Part shown: positions 54,035-63,991 of the stretch, one piece after another
Layout of the letters: every line of letters begins with the position of its first letter
Numbering within the stretch: the first letter of the stretch is position 1
Source of the DNA: Chloroflexota bacterium
Lineage (GTDB): Bacteria > Chloroflexota > Anaerolineae > Anaerolineales > Anaerolineaceae
Direction: 5' to 3'
DNA: 64,000 nucleotides
Assembly: GCA_021372725.1 (NCBI GenBank)
Contig: JAJFTV010000073.1
Span: forward strand, 1-64,000
The notes under the pieces: generated by a model
Databases searched by the model: none
Told to the model about the DNA's origin: nothing
The model's input: the letters and a program-made list of their open reading frames with translations, nothing else
Translations under genes and position numbers: made by a program

Positions 54035-56395
54035 CTATCCTTTCCTTCTCCACCACCAGACTCCCAGACCCAGCAGAATCGCCGCTCCGGCAGCGATGAT
54101 TGCAGCTACCAAGCCACTCCCTGGCTCGTCATCAACAACCGGCGACTCCATCACAGCCGGTGCCGGGGTGGGGGCATCCACCTCCTCTTGCACCGGCTGC
54201 GAGGTCGGATCGGGGTCTACACTTTCCGGCACTGTAAAACCCGCGCTGCTCTCGCCATCAGTGACGATCTCATACGCCTGTCCGTCGATGACCAGGATCA
54301 CCCGCTCGCCCAGGGCCAGCGCAGCAGCCACGTCCTCTCGTGAGCCGGCCAGCGCAAAGTATTCATCCGATAGAAACACAGCCTTCCGGGTTTCCATGCT
54401 GTCGGGGTCGTAGGCGGTGTCGATCCACACGCCGTCACTCAGCAAAAAGGTGCGTGACCAGACGGTTTTCACCACGCCACTGCCGGAAACCATTGGAGCG
54501 ATCTCGGCCTGGGCAAGCTGTCCTTCTTGATCGGCTTTCTCCACCGCCTGCTGCCCGCTGACCACATTGGGGGCGGCCATCGACTGCTGGTAGGCGTCAC
54601 GCGCCAGATCTTCCTGCCCGGCTGCCCCCAATGCTGAAGGCTCGGTCACCAGGTAGGAAGTGTACTCGGTGACAATCCCGTAACGGATGCTGAGTGCCAC
54701 AATCTGATCGATGGTTTCCTGGTCGGGGCCGTGCAGCCTGACCTGGCTGAGCAGGTACCCGATCTTGCGGGCAGCCCACAGGCGCGGCAGGCCGGACAGG
54801 GTGACATCCTCACTACGGGTGTCCTTGCCGAATTTCTGATCCTCGAAGGCAAAGGTCTGCTTCTCACCGTTTACCTCGCCGGTCAGGGTGATGTCTGTCT
54901 CACCGCCCTTGCGGTAGCGGCCGGTCACAATCACCTGCACGCCGGCGAACAAATCAGGCAGCGGCTGGGGGTACACATCATAGACGGCCAGATCACCAAA
55001 ATCAAGCTCGATGTTGGTCAAAACGGGTGTGCTGATGCGGGCGAAAAAGCCTGACAGCACCTCGTCCAGCGGCTCGCCCGGCTGAACATAGCTGCTCAGG
55101 CCGTGATGTTCCTGGCTGAGCGAATCGAGCAGAAAGGTATCGACATCATAACCCACGCCAAAGGCAAACAGACGGATGCTGTTGGTGGCCTGGCGCTCGA
55201 AATTGTCCAGAATTTGCGCACTCTCTACTACGCCCTCGGTGGGCAGCCCGTCGGTCAGGAAGATCAGGTAGGCAGGCCGTTCGGGGTCGGCGATGGCTGC
55301 CGTTTCGAGCAGAGCGCGGTTGATATCGGTGCTGCCGGCTGCACTCATGCGCCCAACCCATTTGACGGCGTCATCCGCATCCGAAGCGGGTGACAGGCCA
55401 TGCGCATAGGTTTCGATGCCGGTGCTGAAGACAGTCAGATAGAAGCGATCCTGCGGGTTGAGATGCTCCAGAATATAGACCAGGGCGGCCTGGGCCTGCT
55501 GGAATTTCTCACCTTCCATGCTGCCGGAGCGGTCGAGCACCAGCAGTACGTCTTTGGCACTGACTTCGGCTTCCTCTTCCGGCTGCGGTGCCAGCATCAG
55601 CATGAAAAATCCGTCCGGGTCAAGCTTGTCATCGGGGTCACGGTAGGTGAGCAGGTGCAAGGCCTGGCTCTCGCCGGTGGAATAGTACAGGGCGAAATCC
55701 TTGTCCGGGGTCACATCCTCGTCCTCGTAGCCTGCTTTCACGCGATTTTCGTCTTGGCGCACGATATCCACCGTATGGGTGGGTGAATATACTGCCCGGA
55801 TGGGCTGTTTGCTGCGGATATCCACACTGACTTTGACGCTTTCCAGCGGCTGGGAAGAGAACTTCTCGGTACCCAGCGGGTAAGTGTAGCGGATCAGACC
55901 GTTATCGGCTGTCAGCGCCTGGGTGTATTCCAGCTCGATGCGGCGTTCATCAGCGGGCTGGATGGGGAAGATGCTGGCTTGCAGCGCCCCGCGGCCGGCG
56001 TATTCCAGCAGGGCAGGATCTCGCATTTGGCGCACGATCTTCTCGTAAGTCTGGCGGGCTTGTGCGGCATCCAGCACTTTGCCTTCCACCGGCTCACCGT
56101 CGATCCACAAGGTAAAGCTGCTGACGGCGGCGTCTTCCGGCAGGGGGAAGATATAGGTACCTTCGATGGCCCAATCGTTGGGGTTGTAAAAGACCTGGTC
56201 TACATGGGTGGTGGCGATCTGCTCATCGATGGTCACCGTCACGTGGTGATAGCGGATTTCGAGCTGCTGCATGGGCGGCATGATTGGGTCGGGAGGCGGG
56301 TGGGGGATGATGATACCATCCGCCTGTACCGTGCCGGCCAGCATGGCAGCCATCACAAGACTGAGCAAAAGTGGGAACAGGAAACGGGTTTTCAT
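54035..56395 (-). CDS. VIT and VWA domain surface protein
   Basis: A 786-residue protein with a signal peptide and a C-terminal helix (GLVAAIIAAGAAILLGLGVWWW) before WRRKG, so it is anchored in the membrane. The VIT domain (about 45-180, with YNPNDWAIEGTYIFPLPEDA) is followed by a VWA domain whose MIDAS is DRSGS (VLLVLDRSGSMEGEKFQQ). Inter-alpha-trypsin-inhibitor-like proteins of this type bind other proteins or stick to surfaces. No sortase motif was recognised. It is transcribed alone, opposite to the MetV-MetF gene. A proline- and threonine-rich linker precedes the anchor. Confidence 0.9.
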   Translation of the reverse strand: MKTRFLFPLLLSLVMAAMLAGTVQADGIIIPHPPPDPIMPPMQQLEIRYHHVTVTIDEQIATTHVDQVFYNPNDWAIEGTYIFPLPEDAAVSSFTLWIDGEPVEGKVLDAAQARQTYEKIVRQMRDPALLEYAGRGALQASIFPIQPADERRIELEYTQALTADNGLIRYTYPLGTEKFSSQPLESVKVSVDIRSKQPIRAVYSPTHTVDIVRQDENRVKAGYEDEDVTPDKDFALYYSTGESQALHLLTYRDPDDKLDPDGFFMLMLAPQPEEEAEVSAKDVLLVLDRSGSMEGEKFQQAQAALVYILEHLNPQDRFYLTVFSTGIETYAHGLSPASDADDAVKWVGRMSAAGSTDINRALLETAAIADPERPAYLIFLTDGLPTEGVVESAQILDNFERQATNSIRLFAFGVGYDVDTFLLDSLSQEHHGLSSYVQPGEPLDEVLSGFFARISTPVLTNIELDFGDLAVYDVYPQPLPDLFAGVQVIVTGRYRKGGETDITLTGEVNGEKQTFAFEDQKFGKDTRSEDVTLSGLPRLWAARKIGYLLSQVRLHGPDQETIDQIVALSIRYGIVTEYTSYLVTEPSALGAAGQEDLARDAYQQSMAAPNVVSGQQAVEKADQEGQLAQAEIAPMVSGSGVVKTVWSRTFLLSDGVWIDTAYDPDSMETRKAVFLSDEYFALAGSREDVAAALALGERVILVIDGQAYEIVTDGESSAGFTVPESVDPDPTSQPVQEEVDAPTPAPAVMESPVVDDEPGSGLVAAIIAAGAAILLGLGVWWWRRKG

Positions 56396-56580
56396 GGCTT
56401 CCTCCTGGGATTATACGGGTTCGTTATGTCATTAACGTCAGCTAGCGGGGGGAAGTTCCCGTAGGTCATTCGTTGTATAGGATGGACGATTTTGGTCAGG
56501 GAGTAAACCCTGCCCGTACCAGGCCGCCTTGGAAAATATTGTAGGGGCACCCTTTTGCAGATGCCCTGCCCCGATATTCT

Positions 56581-58317
56581 TTACCTGCCGGCGGATGTAT
56601 CATGCAGAAACCGGTAATACCCGTCCAATTCCATGAGACTGGCGTGTGTCCCCCGCTCAATGACCCGCCCCTCACGCAGGACGAGTATCTCACCCATGTT
56701 TTCCATCCGCACCAGATTATGCATGATCCACACAGTTGACCGCCCTTTAAGGGTCTTTTCCAGCATGTCCAATACCTGCTGCTCACCGGCGGGGTCCAGG
56801 TGAACGGTTGGCTCATCCAGCAACCAGATGGGCCGGTTTTGCAGCAGAGCCCGGGCGATCATCAGGCGCTGCTTTTCTCCGCCGCTGATCTTCAGTCCCT
56901 CGCCCAACCAGGTGTTCAACCCGTCGGGAAGTGTGTCCAGCCATTCGCCAAGCTGGGCCTGCTCCAAGGCTCGAATGAGCTGTCCATCCTCAGCGTCCGG
57001 CTGCGCGATCAGCAGGTTTTGGCGCAGCGTCCGCCCGAACAGCCAGCCGCGCTGGGAAACAGTACTGAACAGATGGCGTACATCGGTCGTCTGGTATTGG
57101 TGGATATCTTCCCCCCCCAAAAATATTGTCCCCGGGGGAGCATCCCACAGCCGCAGCAGCAGGTTGATTAGGGTCGATTTGCCCGCGCCGGATGGCCCCA
57201 CAATCGCCAGTTGTTTTCCGGGAGACAGTTCAAAGGAAATATCCTGCAAAACTTCGGTATCCTCGGATGGGTACTCAAAATCCAGATGACTGACGGTGAT
57301 CGAGACCGAACCAGATGGCAGGGGGAGTGCATCCGTTGGATCCTGGACGGCAGGTGGGATAGTTTCCAGGCTGAACAGCCGGTTGGAAGCCTGCAGGCTG
57401 AGATCCAGGTTTTGCGTTGCCAATCCCAACGGCGCGACGGCCTCAAAACTGGCCAATGCCAGCAGCACCACCACAGCCAGCAGAACCCCCTCCAACTGGC
57501 CATTCACCACCAATGGAATGGCGACAATCAGCACCAGAAAAGCCGTCAGATTCGGCAGCAAGGTGTTGAGCGCTTCAGACAGTCCCTCCCTGCGCGCCAG
57601 ATTGATTTGCGTGGTCTCGAATTGTTGTTGGAGCTTCTTGAATTGATCCAACCTGTTAGCTTGCATACCGTAAACCAGCAGATCCCTCTGCCCCTGAATA
57701 TTTTGGCTGATTGCCGCACTAAGCTGACCGCGTAATGCCGGCAGGGTTGTGCGGGATTTTCTGCTTGCCAGCCGGGAGATCAATGGAACCAGCAGACCGT
57801 TTGCCAGCAGACCTGACACCAATACCCAGGCCAGTTGTGTGCTGAACCTGCCGGTGAACAGCCCCATCCCGACGGTGACCAAACCGGCTGTCACCACCGG
57901 TGAGACCACCCGCACGAAGAAATTTTCCAACAAATCCACGTCGGCTGTGGCACGGCTCAGTAAATCGCCGCTGTCAAACTGCAACACGGCAGCCGGCCAG
58001 ATCCTTTCGAGGGTATCGTACACCCGGCGGCGCAGCCCGGATAACAGTCTCAGGTTGACATCGTGCGAGGTTAGTCTTTCCAGGTAACGGAACACGCCCC
58101 GGCTGATACCAAAAAACCGAACCCCCACGATGGACACTTGCAATACCGCAATGGAGGGCTGCAGGGCGGCGCGGGAGATGAGCCAGGCTGACGTTCCCAT
58201 CAACCCGATACCGCTGGTGATGGTGGCAAACCCGAACAGGATGGAAAGAACCACCTGGCCGCGAAATTTTCCCAGCAATCCAAGCAGGCGAAACACATCC
58301 TTCGCGTCGCATTTCAT
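56581..58317 (-). CDS. cydC: Thiol-reductant ABC exporter subunit CydC
   Basis: A 578-residue ABC half-transporter, partner of CydD. The permease region of six helices is followed by an ATPase domain (Walker A GPSGAGKSTL, signature ISGGEKQRL, Walker B PIWLLDEPTVHLD). CydDC exports cysteine and glutathione and is needed to assemble cytochrome bd, which is encoded at 39.4-41.8 kb. The ATG at 58317 overlaps the CydD stop (ATGA), and GGAG precedes it, so the 13-codon longer frame is rejected. It is the last gene of the creatininase-cydD-cydC run. Confidence 0.93.
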   Translation of the reverse strand: MKCDAKDVFRLLGLLGKFRGQVVLSILFGFATITSGIGLMGTSAWLISRAALQPSIAVLQVSIVGVRFFGISRGVFRYLERLTSHDVNLRLLSGLRRRVYDTLERIWPAAVLQFDSGDLLSRATADVDLLENFFVRVVSPVVTAGLVTVGMGLFTGRFSTQLAWVLVSGLLANGLLVPLISRLASRKSRTTLPALRGQLSAAISQNIQGQRDLLVYGMQANRLDQFKKLQQQFETTQINLARREGLSEALNTLLPNLTAFLVLIVAIPLVVNGQLEGVLLAVVVLLALASFEAVAPLGLATQNLDLSLQASNRLFSLETIPPAVQDPTDALPLPSGSVSITVSHLDFEYPSEDTEVLQDISFELSPGKQLAIVGPSGAGKSTLINLLLRLWDAPPGTIFLGGEDIHQYQTTDVRHLFSTVSQRGWLFGRTLRQNLLIAQPDAEDGQLIRALEQAQLGEWLDTLPDGLNTWLGEGLKISGGEKQRLMIARALLQNRPIWLLDEPTVHLDPAGEQQVLDMLEKTLKGRSTVWIMHNLVRMENMGEILVLREGRVIERGTHASLMELDGYYRFLHDTSAGR

Positions 58318-60092
58318 GCGATGTCTCCATCTGTTTGAGGATCCGGTTTTCGCCAAAACGGGGTGTCGCCGGATGACAGATTGGTGAGGGTTGGGTTGTA
58401 TTGCTCACCCTGCATATCCACCGGCTGCCCGGTTCTCGTCAGGATACGGCCCTCTTCCAGCACCAGCACCTGGTCAGCCCAAGCCAGCATTTGGGAATGA
58501 TGGGCAATAATCAGTGTTGTACGTCCTTTGGACAGTTCGCGGATCGATTTCTGGATGGCATCGGCATTTTGGGCATCGATATAGGTTGAGGGTTCGTCCA
58601 GCAGTAAAAGCGGGGCATCACGATAAAAGGCACGCGCCAGAGCCAGGCGCTGAGCCTGCCCGCCGCTCAAACGGACTCCTCTTTCACCGGTGTGTGTTTC
58701 ATATTTATCCGGCAGGCTTTCGATAAATTCGTCCAGACGTGCCAGCCGGGCTGCCCGGCGAACGCGTTCCATGTCCGGCTTTACGCCCATGGCAATATTG
58801 GCGGTGATGGTCGAATTAAGCAAAAAGGGTGATTGGGGCACCCAGGCAATCCATTTACGCCAATCCTCAGGGTTGACCATCTGGATGGATTGTCCGTCCA
58901 GCGTGATGACGCCCTGATCCGGCTCGATAAAGCGCAGCAGCAGGTTGAAGAGGGTTGATTTTCCCGCCCCGCTGCGCCCCGCCAGAGCCGTCACCGTCCC
59001 TGGTTGCAGTGTAAAGGAAATGTTTCGCAGGGCTGCTTCAGGGCGGTCGGGATAGATAAAGCACACATTTCGAAATTCGAGCGGGGCTGCGACAAGTTTT
59101 TCAACCGGAACGCAATTTTCCACCGGATTGGAGCGCCAGTCCGGTTTGTCCAGGATATCAAATAATTGGCGGGCAATCGTCACGCCGCTGATACCGGCAT
59201 GGAAACGCAGACCCAGGTTCCGCAGAGGTTGGTAGAAATCCGGGGCAATGACGAGGATGAACAAGGCTTGCTGAAACAACATTCGACCTTCCAGCAGGCG
59301 TAAACCGATTTGCACGGCGATGATGGCTGTACTGAGTGTGGCCAGCATTTCGAGAGCCAGCGCAGACAAAAAGGTAACTTTGAGTACATTCAGTGTAGCC
59401 ACCCGGTATTGCTCGCTGACCCGGGTGATGTTCTCGCCCTGTTCACGGGTGCGGTTAAGGATCTTCAGAGTGGTCAAGCCTTGCACAGTATCCATGAAGT
59501 ACGCCCCCAGTCGTTTGAGCGTCTTCCACTGTCTTTGGGTCAGTTTTTCGGCTGTTTTGCCGATCAGAATCATGAAGAACGGGATGAGTGGAGCAGTTAC
59601 CAGCAGGATAACGGCGGAAAGCAGATCGATTGGAAAAACTGCCACCAGAATGGTGATGGGAATGGCCGCGGCCAGCACCAACTGGGGGATGTACTGCCCA
59701 TAATACGTTTCCAGCGTTTCAAGACCCTGCATGGCCAGGGTGGTCAGTTCGCCGCTGTGCGTTTCCTGCGTGTACACCGGCCCCAGATCAAAGATCTTCT
59801 CCATCAGGCGTATCCTTAAACGGCCGTTAATCGATACGGCCATCCTTTGAGCACTGGTGTGCTGGAAATATCGGAGGATGGCCCTGAGAATGATCACTCC
59901 CAGCAACCAGGCCAGAGGACTTTTTTCATCTTCGAGCGTCTGGTGATTCAGGAATACACCGGCGATCACGCTGCTCAGCAGCCAGGCTTGTAGCACAATC
60001 AATACACCGTTGAGCCAGCCGGTCAGCAGCGTGATGGTGAATGGAAAAAACGATTCCCGAATTTGATCCAGTAAATTCTTGCTGATATTCAT
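58314..60092 (-). CDS. cydD: Thiol-reductant ABC exporter subunit CydD
   Basis: A 592-residue ABC half-transporter. Six helices (first at TITLLTGWLNGVLIVLQAWLLSSVIAGVFL) precede an ATPase domain with Walker A GRSGAGKSTL, signature RLSGGQAQRLALARA and Walker B LLLLDEPSTYID. It forms the CydDC heterodimer with the downstream gene, which it overlaps by four bases. The start is the ATG eight bases after the creatininase-family stop; a longer frame overlapping that gene is also open. It exports thiols needed for haem insertion into cytochrome bd. The call is secure at family level. Confidence 0.93.
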   Translation of the reverse strand: MNISKNLLDQIRESFFPFTITLLTGWLNGVLIVLQAWLLSSVIAGVFLNHQTLEDEKSPLAWLLGVIILRAILRYFQHTSAQRMAVSINGRLRIRLMEKIFDLGPVYTQETHSGELTTLAMQGLETLETYYGQYIPQLVLAAAIPITILVAVFPIDLLSAVILLVTAPLIPFFMILIGKTAEKLTQRQWKTLKRLGAYFMDTVQGLTTLKILNRTREQGENITRVSEQYRVATLNVLKVTFLSALALEMLATLSTAIIAVQIGLRLLEGRMLFQQALFILVIAPDFYQPLRNLGLRFHAGISGVTIARQLFDILDKPDWRSNPVENCVPVEKLVAAPLEFRNVCFIYPDRPEAALRNISFTLQPGTVTALAGRSGAGKSTLFNLLLRFIEPDQGVITLDGQSIQMVNPEDWRKWIAWVPQSPFLLNSTITANIAMGVKPDMERVRRAARLARLDEFIESLPDKYETHTGERGVRLSGGQAQRLALARAFYRDAPLLLLDEPSTYIDAQNADAIQKSIRELSKGRTTLIIAHHSQMLAWADQVLVLEEGRILTRTGQPVDMQGEQYNPTLTNLSSGDTPFWRKPDPQTDGDIA

Positions 60093-60099
60093 GGCAGAG

Positions 60100-60780
60100 T
60101 TAGAACTCAAGCAGTTGCAGAACATCCTTCAGCAGTTCATTAAAAAGATCCTGCATGATCTCATCACTGGCTGAATACTTGCCGCCGAATACTCCGTCAC
60201 CATATAACTCGCGTGTCCGCCGCGCATCGAGAATCCCCTGATAAGAAGGGGGAATTTTCTCTTTGTCCGGCACATCACCCACGCGTACAAACGGAAAATT
60301 TTCACTCCATGAGGCATGGAAAGGTTTCAGATCGTATTTTCGTGCTGTGGCCTCGGCTGTGTGTGAAAGCCACCAGGCGTACCAGGCTGTTTTCAAATCG
60401 GGGTATTGATTGTTGATCTCGATAATCTTTTGCAGGGCAGGCTGGTTACCACCATGTCCGTTCAGGAAAAGGATGCGCCGGAACCCGGCGTGATACAGTG
60501 AATGGATGACATCCTCAATCACACCCAACAAGGTTTCCACCCGCAGGGTGATGGTCCCGGGATACTCCATAAAATAAGCCGAAAAGCCGAAATTGATCGG
60601 CGGAGCAATCAGCACACCGGTCGATGCTGTGGCAGCATCCGCAAGAGCCTGGGGAATTTTCGTATCCGACAGCAGGCTGAGATATCCGTGCTGCTCGCAG
60701 GCACCAATGATGACAATGATACGGTCATCCCCCTGGAGATAGGCTTCTACATCCATCCAGTTCATGTCTTCCAAACGCAT
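60100..60780 (-). CDS. Creatininase-family amidohydrolase
   Basis: A 226-residue metal-dependent hydrolase. The first metal motif is IIGACEQHGYLSLLSDT and the second FLNGHGGNQPALQKI, both with the histidines and aspartates expected for creatininase-like enzymes. Members cleave small cyclic or linear amides, including mycofactocin-type steps. The start is at 60780, with a ribosome site in AGGAG just upstream. It is followed seven bases later by cydD, so it is likely in the same operon, though the link to thiol export is unclear. Confidence 0.87.
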   Translation of the reverse strand: MRLEDMNWMDVEAYLQGDDRIIVIIGACEQHGYLSLLSDTKIPQALADAATASTGVLIAPPINFGFSAYFMEYPGTITLRVETLLGVIEDVIHSLYHAGFRRILFLNGHGGNQPALQKIIEINNQYPDLKTAWYAWWLSHTAEATARKYDLKPFHASWSENFPFVRVGDVPDKEKIPPSYQGILDARRTRELYGDGVFGGKYSASDEIMQDLFNELLKDVLQLLEF

Positions 60781-60901
60781 CGTGAGCTCCTTTATGATAG
60801 TTTGTGGTGAAATTTTTATCCGCTACGAAGGCATATTTCTTGCATATATTTATGGCATGGTTATCGGACTGCATATATAATATACCTTGACTCCGGAAAA
60901 G

Positions 60902-60930
60902 TTGACATAAGAATTTGTATTCATTACACT
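60902..60930 (+). promoter_or_regulatory. Promoter of the FHA gene
   Basis: TTGACA (60902-60907) and TACACT (60925-60930) are 17 bases apart. A strong AGGAGG lies five bases before the ATG at 60958. The promoter serves the FHA gene, which is divergent from the creatininase gene. Confidence 0.78.
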
Positions 60931-60957
60931 ATAAGGAATACACAAAAGGAGGATGAC

Positions 60958-61599
60958 ATGGATTCTGCATATCGGCTGGTGATGCGTACAGGGCCTACAG
61001 TGGGGAAAGTATTCCCTCTTGAAAAGACTGAAATATTCATCGGCCGAGACCTGGCCAATGATATCTCCATTAATGATCCCGAAGTGTCCAGGAGGCATGC
61101 ACGTATTTTTCTGCAGGGTAATAATTTTATCCTGGAGGATCTGGGTTCCACGAACGGAACGATGGTCAGCGGGCAAAGGTTGATGGGCCCGTATGTGCTG
61201 CGACCCGGTGAGTTGATTGTATTCGGAGAACAGGTAAGCTTGCTGTATGAAGCGATTATGCCGGAAACAGACGCGACCATTGTGGCGAACGTTCCCCGGC
61301 CACAAGAACAGCAAAATGTTGTTCAACCTGCACCTGTACCTGAGCCATATCCGGAACCGCAACCGGCACCCTCGTTCCAGCCTGCTTATTCCGGCCAGAT
61401 ACCTGCCCAGCAGGAATATTACGAAGAAGAGGTTGTTGAGAAAAAGAAATTCCCTGTCTGGGTTATTGTTTTGATTATTATATTGCTCCTGGTGATCTGC
61501 GTTTGTGTGGTGGGTCTGATATGGATTGATTCCAATTCCATGTGGTGCCAGGTATTTGGTTTTATTTTCGATGTTATTACTCCCGGAGCCTGCCCGTAG
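60958..61599 (+). CDS. FHA-domain membrane protein
   Basis: A 213-residue protein. The N-terminal FHA domain (residues 4-95) reads phosphothreonine peptides; the GRDLANDISINDPEVSRRHARI core and the GSTNGT motif are intact. A proline-rich linker follows, and a C-terminal helix (VWVIVLIIILLLVICVCVVGLIW) anchors it. It suggests serine/threonine kinase signalling, but no kinase gene is present in the window. A good promoter and ribosome site precede it, and an AI-2E transporter gene follows 33 bases after its stop. Confidence 0.9.
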   Translation: MDSAYRLVMRTGPTVGKVFPLEKTEIFIGRDLANDISINDPEVSRRHARIFLQGNNFILEDLGSTNGTMVSGQRLMGPYVLRPGELIVFGEQVSLLYEAIMPETDATIVANVPRPQEQQNVVQPAPVPEPYPEPQPAPSFQPAYSGQIPAQQEYYEEEVVEKKKFPVWVIVLIIILLLVICVCVVGLIWIDSNSMWCQVFGFIFDVITPGACP

Positions 61600-61632
61600 A
61601 ATACATCATGCCCGGCAATCTCGAATATCAAT

Positions 61633-62928
61633 ATGGATGAACCAAAAGACAACCAACTGCCTGAACCCCAATCGAAACGTTGGAGCGGTACCACAAAACT
61701 GATTGTCGGGCTGTCAATCGTTGCGGTGCTGGGTTTGCTTTTTGTGCAGCTACGCTCCTGGATTGGCATGTTTATCCTGTCGTTTGTCATCGCATACCTG
61801 TTTTACCCGCTTGCCAATCTGGTACACAAACGCCTGAAATTGCCTTGGGGAATTTCAGTGGGTTTGTTTTACATCCTGCTGGTTCTTATCTTGCTGAGAC
61901 TGCTGACCTGGGGCGGATTTGCATTTGTTCAACCGGTCACCAACCTGGTTAATTTTGTACAGGATGCGATCAACGAAGTTCCCCAATTCCTGGATAATCT
62001 GACCAAACAGACTTTGGTTTGGGGACCGTTCCAGTTCACCTTTGACGAAAAGACTATTGATAATGTAACAAACCAGATTTTGGGATTAATCCAGCCGATC
62101 ATTTCTCAGGCTGGTTCACTCGTCGGTTCATTCGCCAGCGGGGCAGCTAATCTGGTTTACAGGATCGCTTTCATGTTGTTGATCTCTTACTTCGTCCTGG
62201 CAGAAACCAAAGGCCAGCCGGACAAGATGATCGACATATCGATCCCGGGTTATCAGGAAGATTTCCGACGCATGGGTGTAGAGCTGAGCCGCATCTGGAA
62301 TGCTTTTCTGCGTGGTCAGCTCAGCCTGGTGCTAATCGCCATCATCGGTTACAGCATCATCCTGAATGTACTGGGCGTGAAATACGCCTTTGGGCTGGCT
62401 CTGCTGGCGGGTCTGGCTCGCTTTGTGCCTTACGTAGGACCCTGGGTAACGTGGGTTACCTATTTTCTGGTCGCATTGCTGCAAGGGTCGACGATTTTTG
62501 GCCTTGAACCATTCCCTTATGCCATCATGGTTGTGATCATCGCACTGGTTTTCGATACCTACCTGGATAATTTTGTTTTGCCAAAGGTATATTCCAATAC
62601 ATTGAGGGTGCATCCGGCGGCAGTTCTGGTTGCCATCCTCGTTTCAGCCGCCTGGCTTGGATTTATCGGGATTATTCTGGCAGCTCCGGTTCTGGCAAGC
62701 GTTAAGCTGCTATGGGATTATGCCTGGCAAAAAATGTGGGATCGCGACCCCTGGGCTAACATTCAAACCACAACGGATAAGCCTGTAAACGTGCCATTTG
62801 TGTCACTGTATAATGGAATCGTGTCCTGGATTAAGAAAACCTTCAAGAGAAAACCGAAAACCGGCCAAGTTGATAAAAATGAAAATTTGGATGAAAAGGA
62901 AAAAACGGCAGATCAAAATGAAAAGTGA
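61633..62928 (+). CDS. AI-2E family transporter
   Basis: A 431-residue membrane protein with about eight helices (first pair near 20-60) of the AI-2E/PerM family, with SFVIAYLFYPLANLVHKRLKLPWG at the start, then GLALLAGLARFVPYVGPWVTWV and VFDTYLDNFVLPKVYSNTLRVHP toward the end. Some family members move autoinducer-2 and others are sodium/proton antiporters; the substrate is not known here. A lysine-rich soluble tail ends the protein. It overlaps a small gene by 11 bases downstream. Confidence 0.88.
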   Translation: MDEPKDNQLPEPQSKRWSGTTKLIVGLSIVAVLGLLFVQLRSWIGMFILSFVIAYLFYPLANLVHKRLKLPWGISVGLFYILLVLILLRLLTWGGFAFVQPVTNLVNFVQDAINEVPQFLDNLTKQTLVWGPFQFTFDEKTIDNVTNQILGLIQPIISQAGSLVGSFASGAANLVYRIAFMLLISYFVLAETKGQPDKMIDISIPGYQEDFRRMGVELSRIWNAFLRGQLSLVLIAIIGYSIILNVLGVKYAFGLALLAGLARFVPYVGPWVTWVTYFLVALLQGSTIFGLEPFPYAIMVVIIALVFDTYLDNFVLPKVYSNTLRVHPAAVLVAILVSAAWLGFIGIILAAPVLASVKLLWDYAWQKMWDRDPWANIQTTTDKPVNVPFVSLYNGIVSWIKKTFKRKPKTGQVDKNENLDEKEKTADQNEK

Positions 62929-63100
62929 AATGGAACCGAAAATTGAAACACTCGCAGAAGTGGAAGATCTTATCGCATGGAAATCGGAAGAACCGGATGG
63001 AGAAGTGGTTTACCACCTGGAGCTAAATCTGGTGACCCTGCATTTCTTTCAGGAGGAATGGGACAATTTTTTGCTGCTGGTGAAACAATTGGTCAAATAA
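62918..63100 (+). CDS. Small acidic protein of unknown function
   Basis: A 60-residue protein starting ATG AAA AGT, overlapping the AI-2E gene by 11 bases. It is acidic and folds plausibly as a small alpha/beta unit (EVDLIAWKS-like helix, then EVVYHLELNLVTLHFFQEEWDNFLLLVKQLV). No family is recognised. The overlap and the terminator immediately after it support translation as the last gene of the FHA/AI-2E unit. Confidence 0.55.
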   Translation: MKSEMEPKIETLAEVEDLIAWKSEEPDGEVVYHLELNLVTLHFFQEEWDNFLLLVKQLVK

Positions 63101-63121
63101 TAATGATCTAAAAATTCGTAT

Positions 63122-63147
63122 GGCTGTCTTTTGCATAAAGGACAGCC
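63122..63147 (+). terminator. Terminator after FHA/AI-2E operon
   Basis: Seven-base arms GGCTGTC (63122-63128) and GACAGCC (63141-63147) with a 12-base loop are followed by GCTTGTTTT. It lies 21 bases after the small gene stop and probably ends the operon. Confidence 0.7.
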
Positions 63148-63289
63148 GCTTGTTTTCGGCCTGGATATGTGTCAGGTTTTTCTTCGCCTGGCTTTTGAAT
63201 ATGCCAGGTTTAACTTTATCTCTGTCGTATTTTCCAAATCAGAACGGTATAATGGCTTTCGTTGAAACTCCAAATCATTTCAGGAGAAT

Positions 63290-63889
63290 ATGTATTCCAT
63301 TTCGATACAAGCAGGTGGCCAATCAACACGGATGGGCAGCAACAAAGCATTGATCCTTTTTGAAGGCCTTCCGCTCGTCCAACGTGTGCTTGTTCGCGTT
63401 CGCCTGTTATCTGCGGACGTCTTTGTAACGACCAATTCGCCGGACGGATTTCCAGACCTGGGTACGGTGTTATACAGGGATGTGTACAGCGAAGCATGTG
63501 CTTTGTGTGGATTGATTACTGCTTTTCACTATGCACAAAATGACGTGGTTGCAGTCGTTGCCTGCGATATGCCATTCATTGTGCCGGCTTTGATCGCGGC
63601 AGAATGCGAGTTGTTACTCAACATGGGTGTGGATGCCGTCATTCCGCGCACAAGGAACGGGTTGGAACCCTTGCTGGCGGCATACAGGGTTTCCACCTGT
63701 CAACCGGCAGCGACTGAAGCATTGAAAGCCGGGAAAAGGCGAATGATTTCCTGGTTTGATTCCGTAAAGATTCATGAAATTGGAGAAGATGTCATCCAAT
63801 TATTTGACCCTGACATGCGGTCATTCATCAATATCAATACATTGGAGGATCTGCATCAGGCGCAGTGGATGGCAAAGAATTTTGATTGA
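63290..63889 (+). CDS. mobA: Molybdenum cofactor guanylyltransferase
   Basis: A 199-residue nucleotidyltransferase. The signature GGQSTRMGSNKALI (residues 9-22), the metal-binding aspartate in VVACDMPFI, and RNGLEPLLAAYRVS are those of MobA, which attaches GMP to molybdopterin. AGGAGA precedes the ATG, and a TATAAT at 63248-63253 may be its -10 box. It implies a molybdoenzyme in this organism, but none is in the window. A new gene starts about 100 bases downstream. Confidence 0.9.
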   Translation: MYSISIQAGGQSTRMGSNKALILFEGLPLVQRVLVRVRLLSADVFVTTNSPDGFPDLGTVLYRDVYSEACALCGLITAFHYAQNDVVAVVACDMPFIVPALIAAECELLLNMGVDAVIPRTRNGLEPLLAAYRVSTCQPAATEALKAGKRRMISWFDSVKIHEIGEDVIQLFDPDMRSFININTLEDLHQAQWMAKNFD

Positions 63890-63991
63890 ATTGCCTAATA
63901 TTTGATATTATCGCCTTTGTCAAAAAACCCTGGTTCAATTGCTGATAGGACAAGCGGCGTATAATAATTAAAAGACTTATCTTCAGGAGTT

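Noticed and set aside
56541-56572. GTAGGGGCA...TGCCCC small palindrome before the VIT/VWA gene
   Set aside because: Arms of only six bases with a long loop; may be a dispersed repeat but cannot be shown with one copy.
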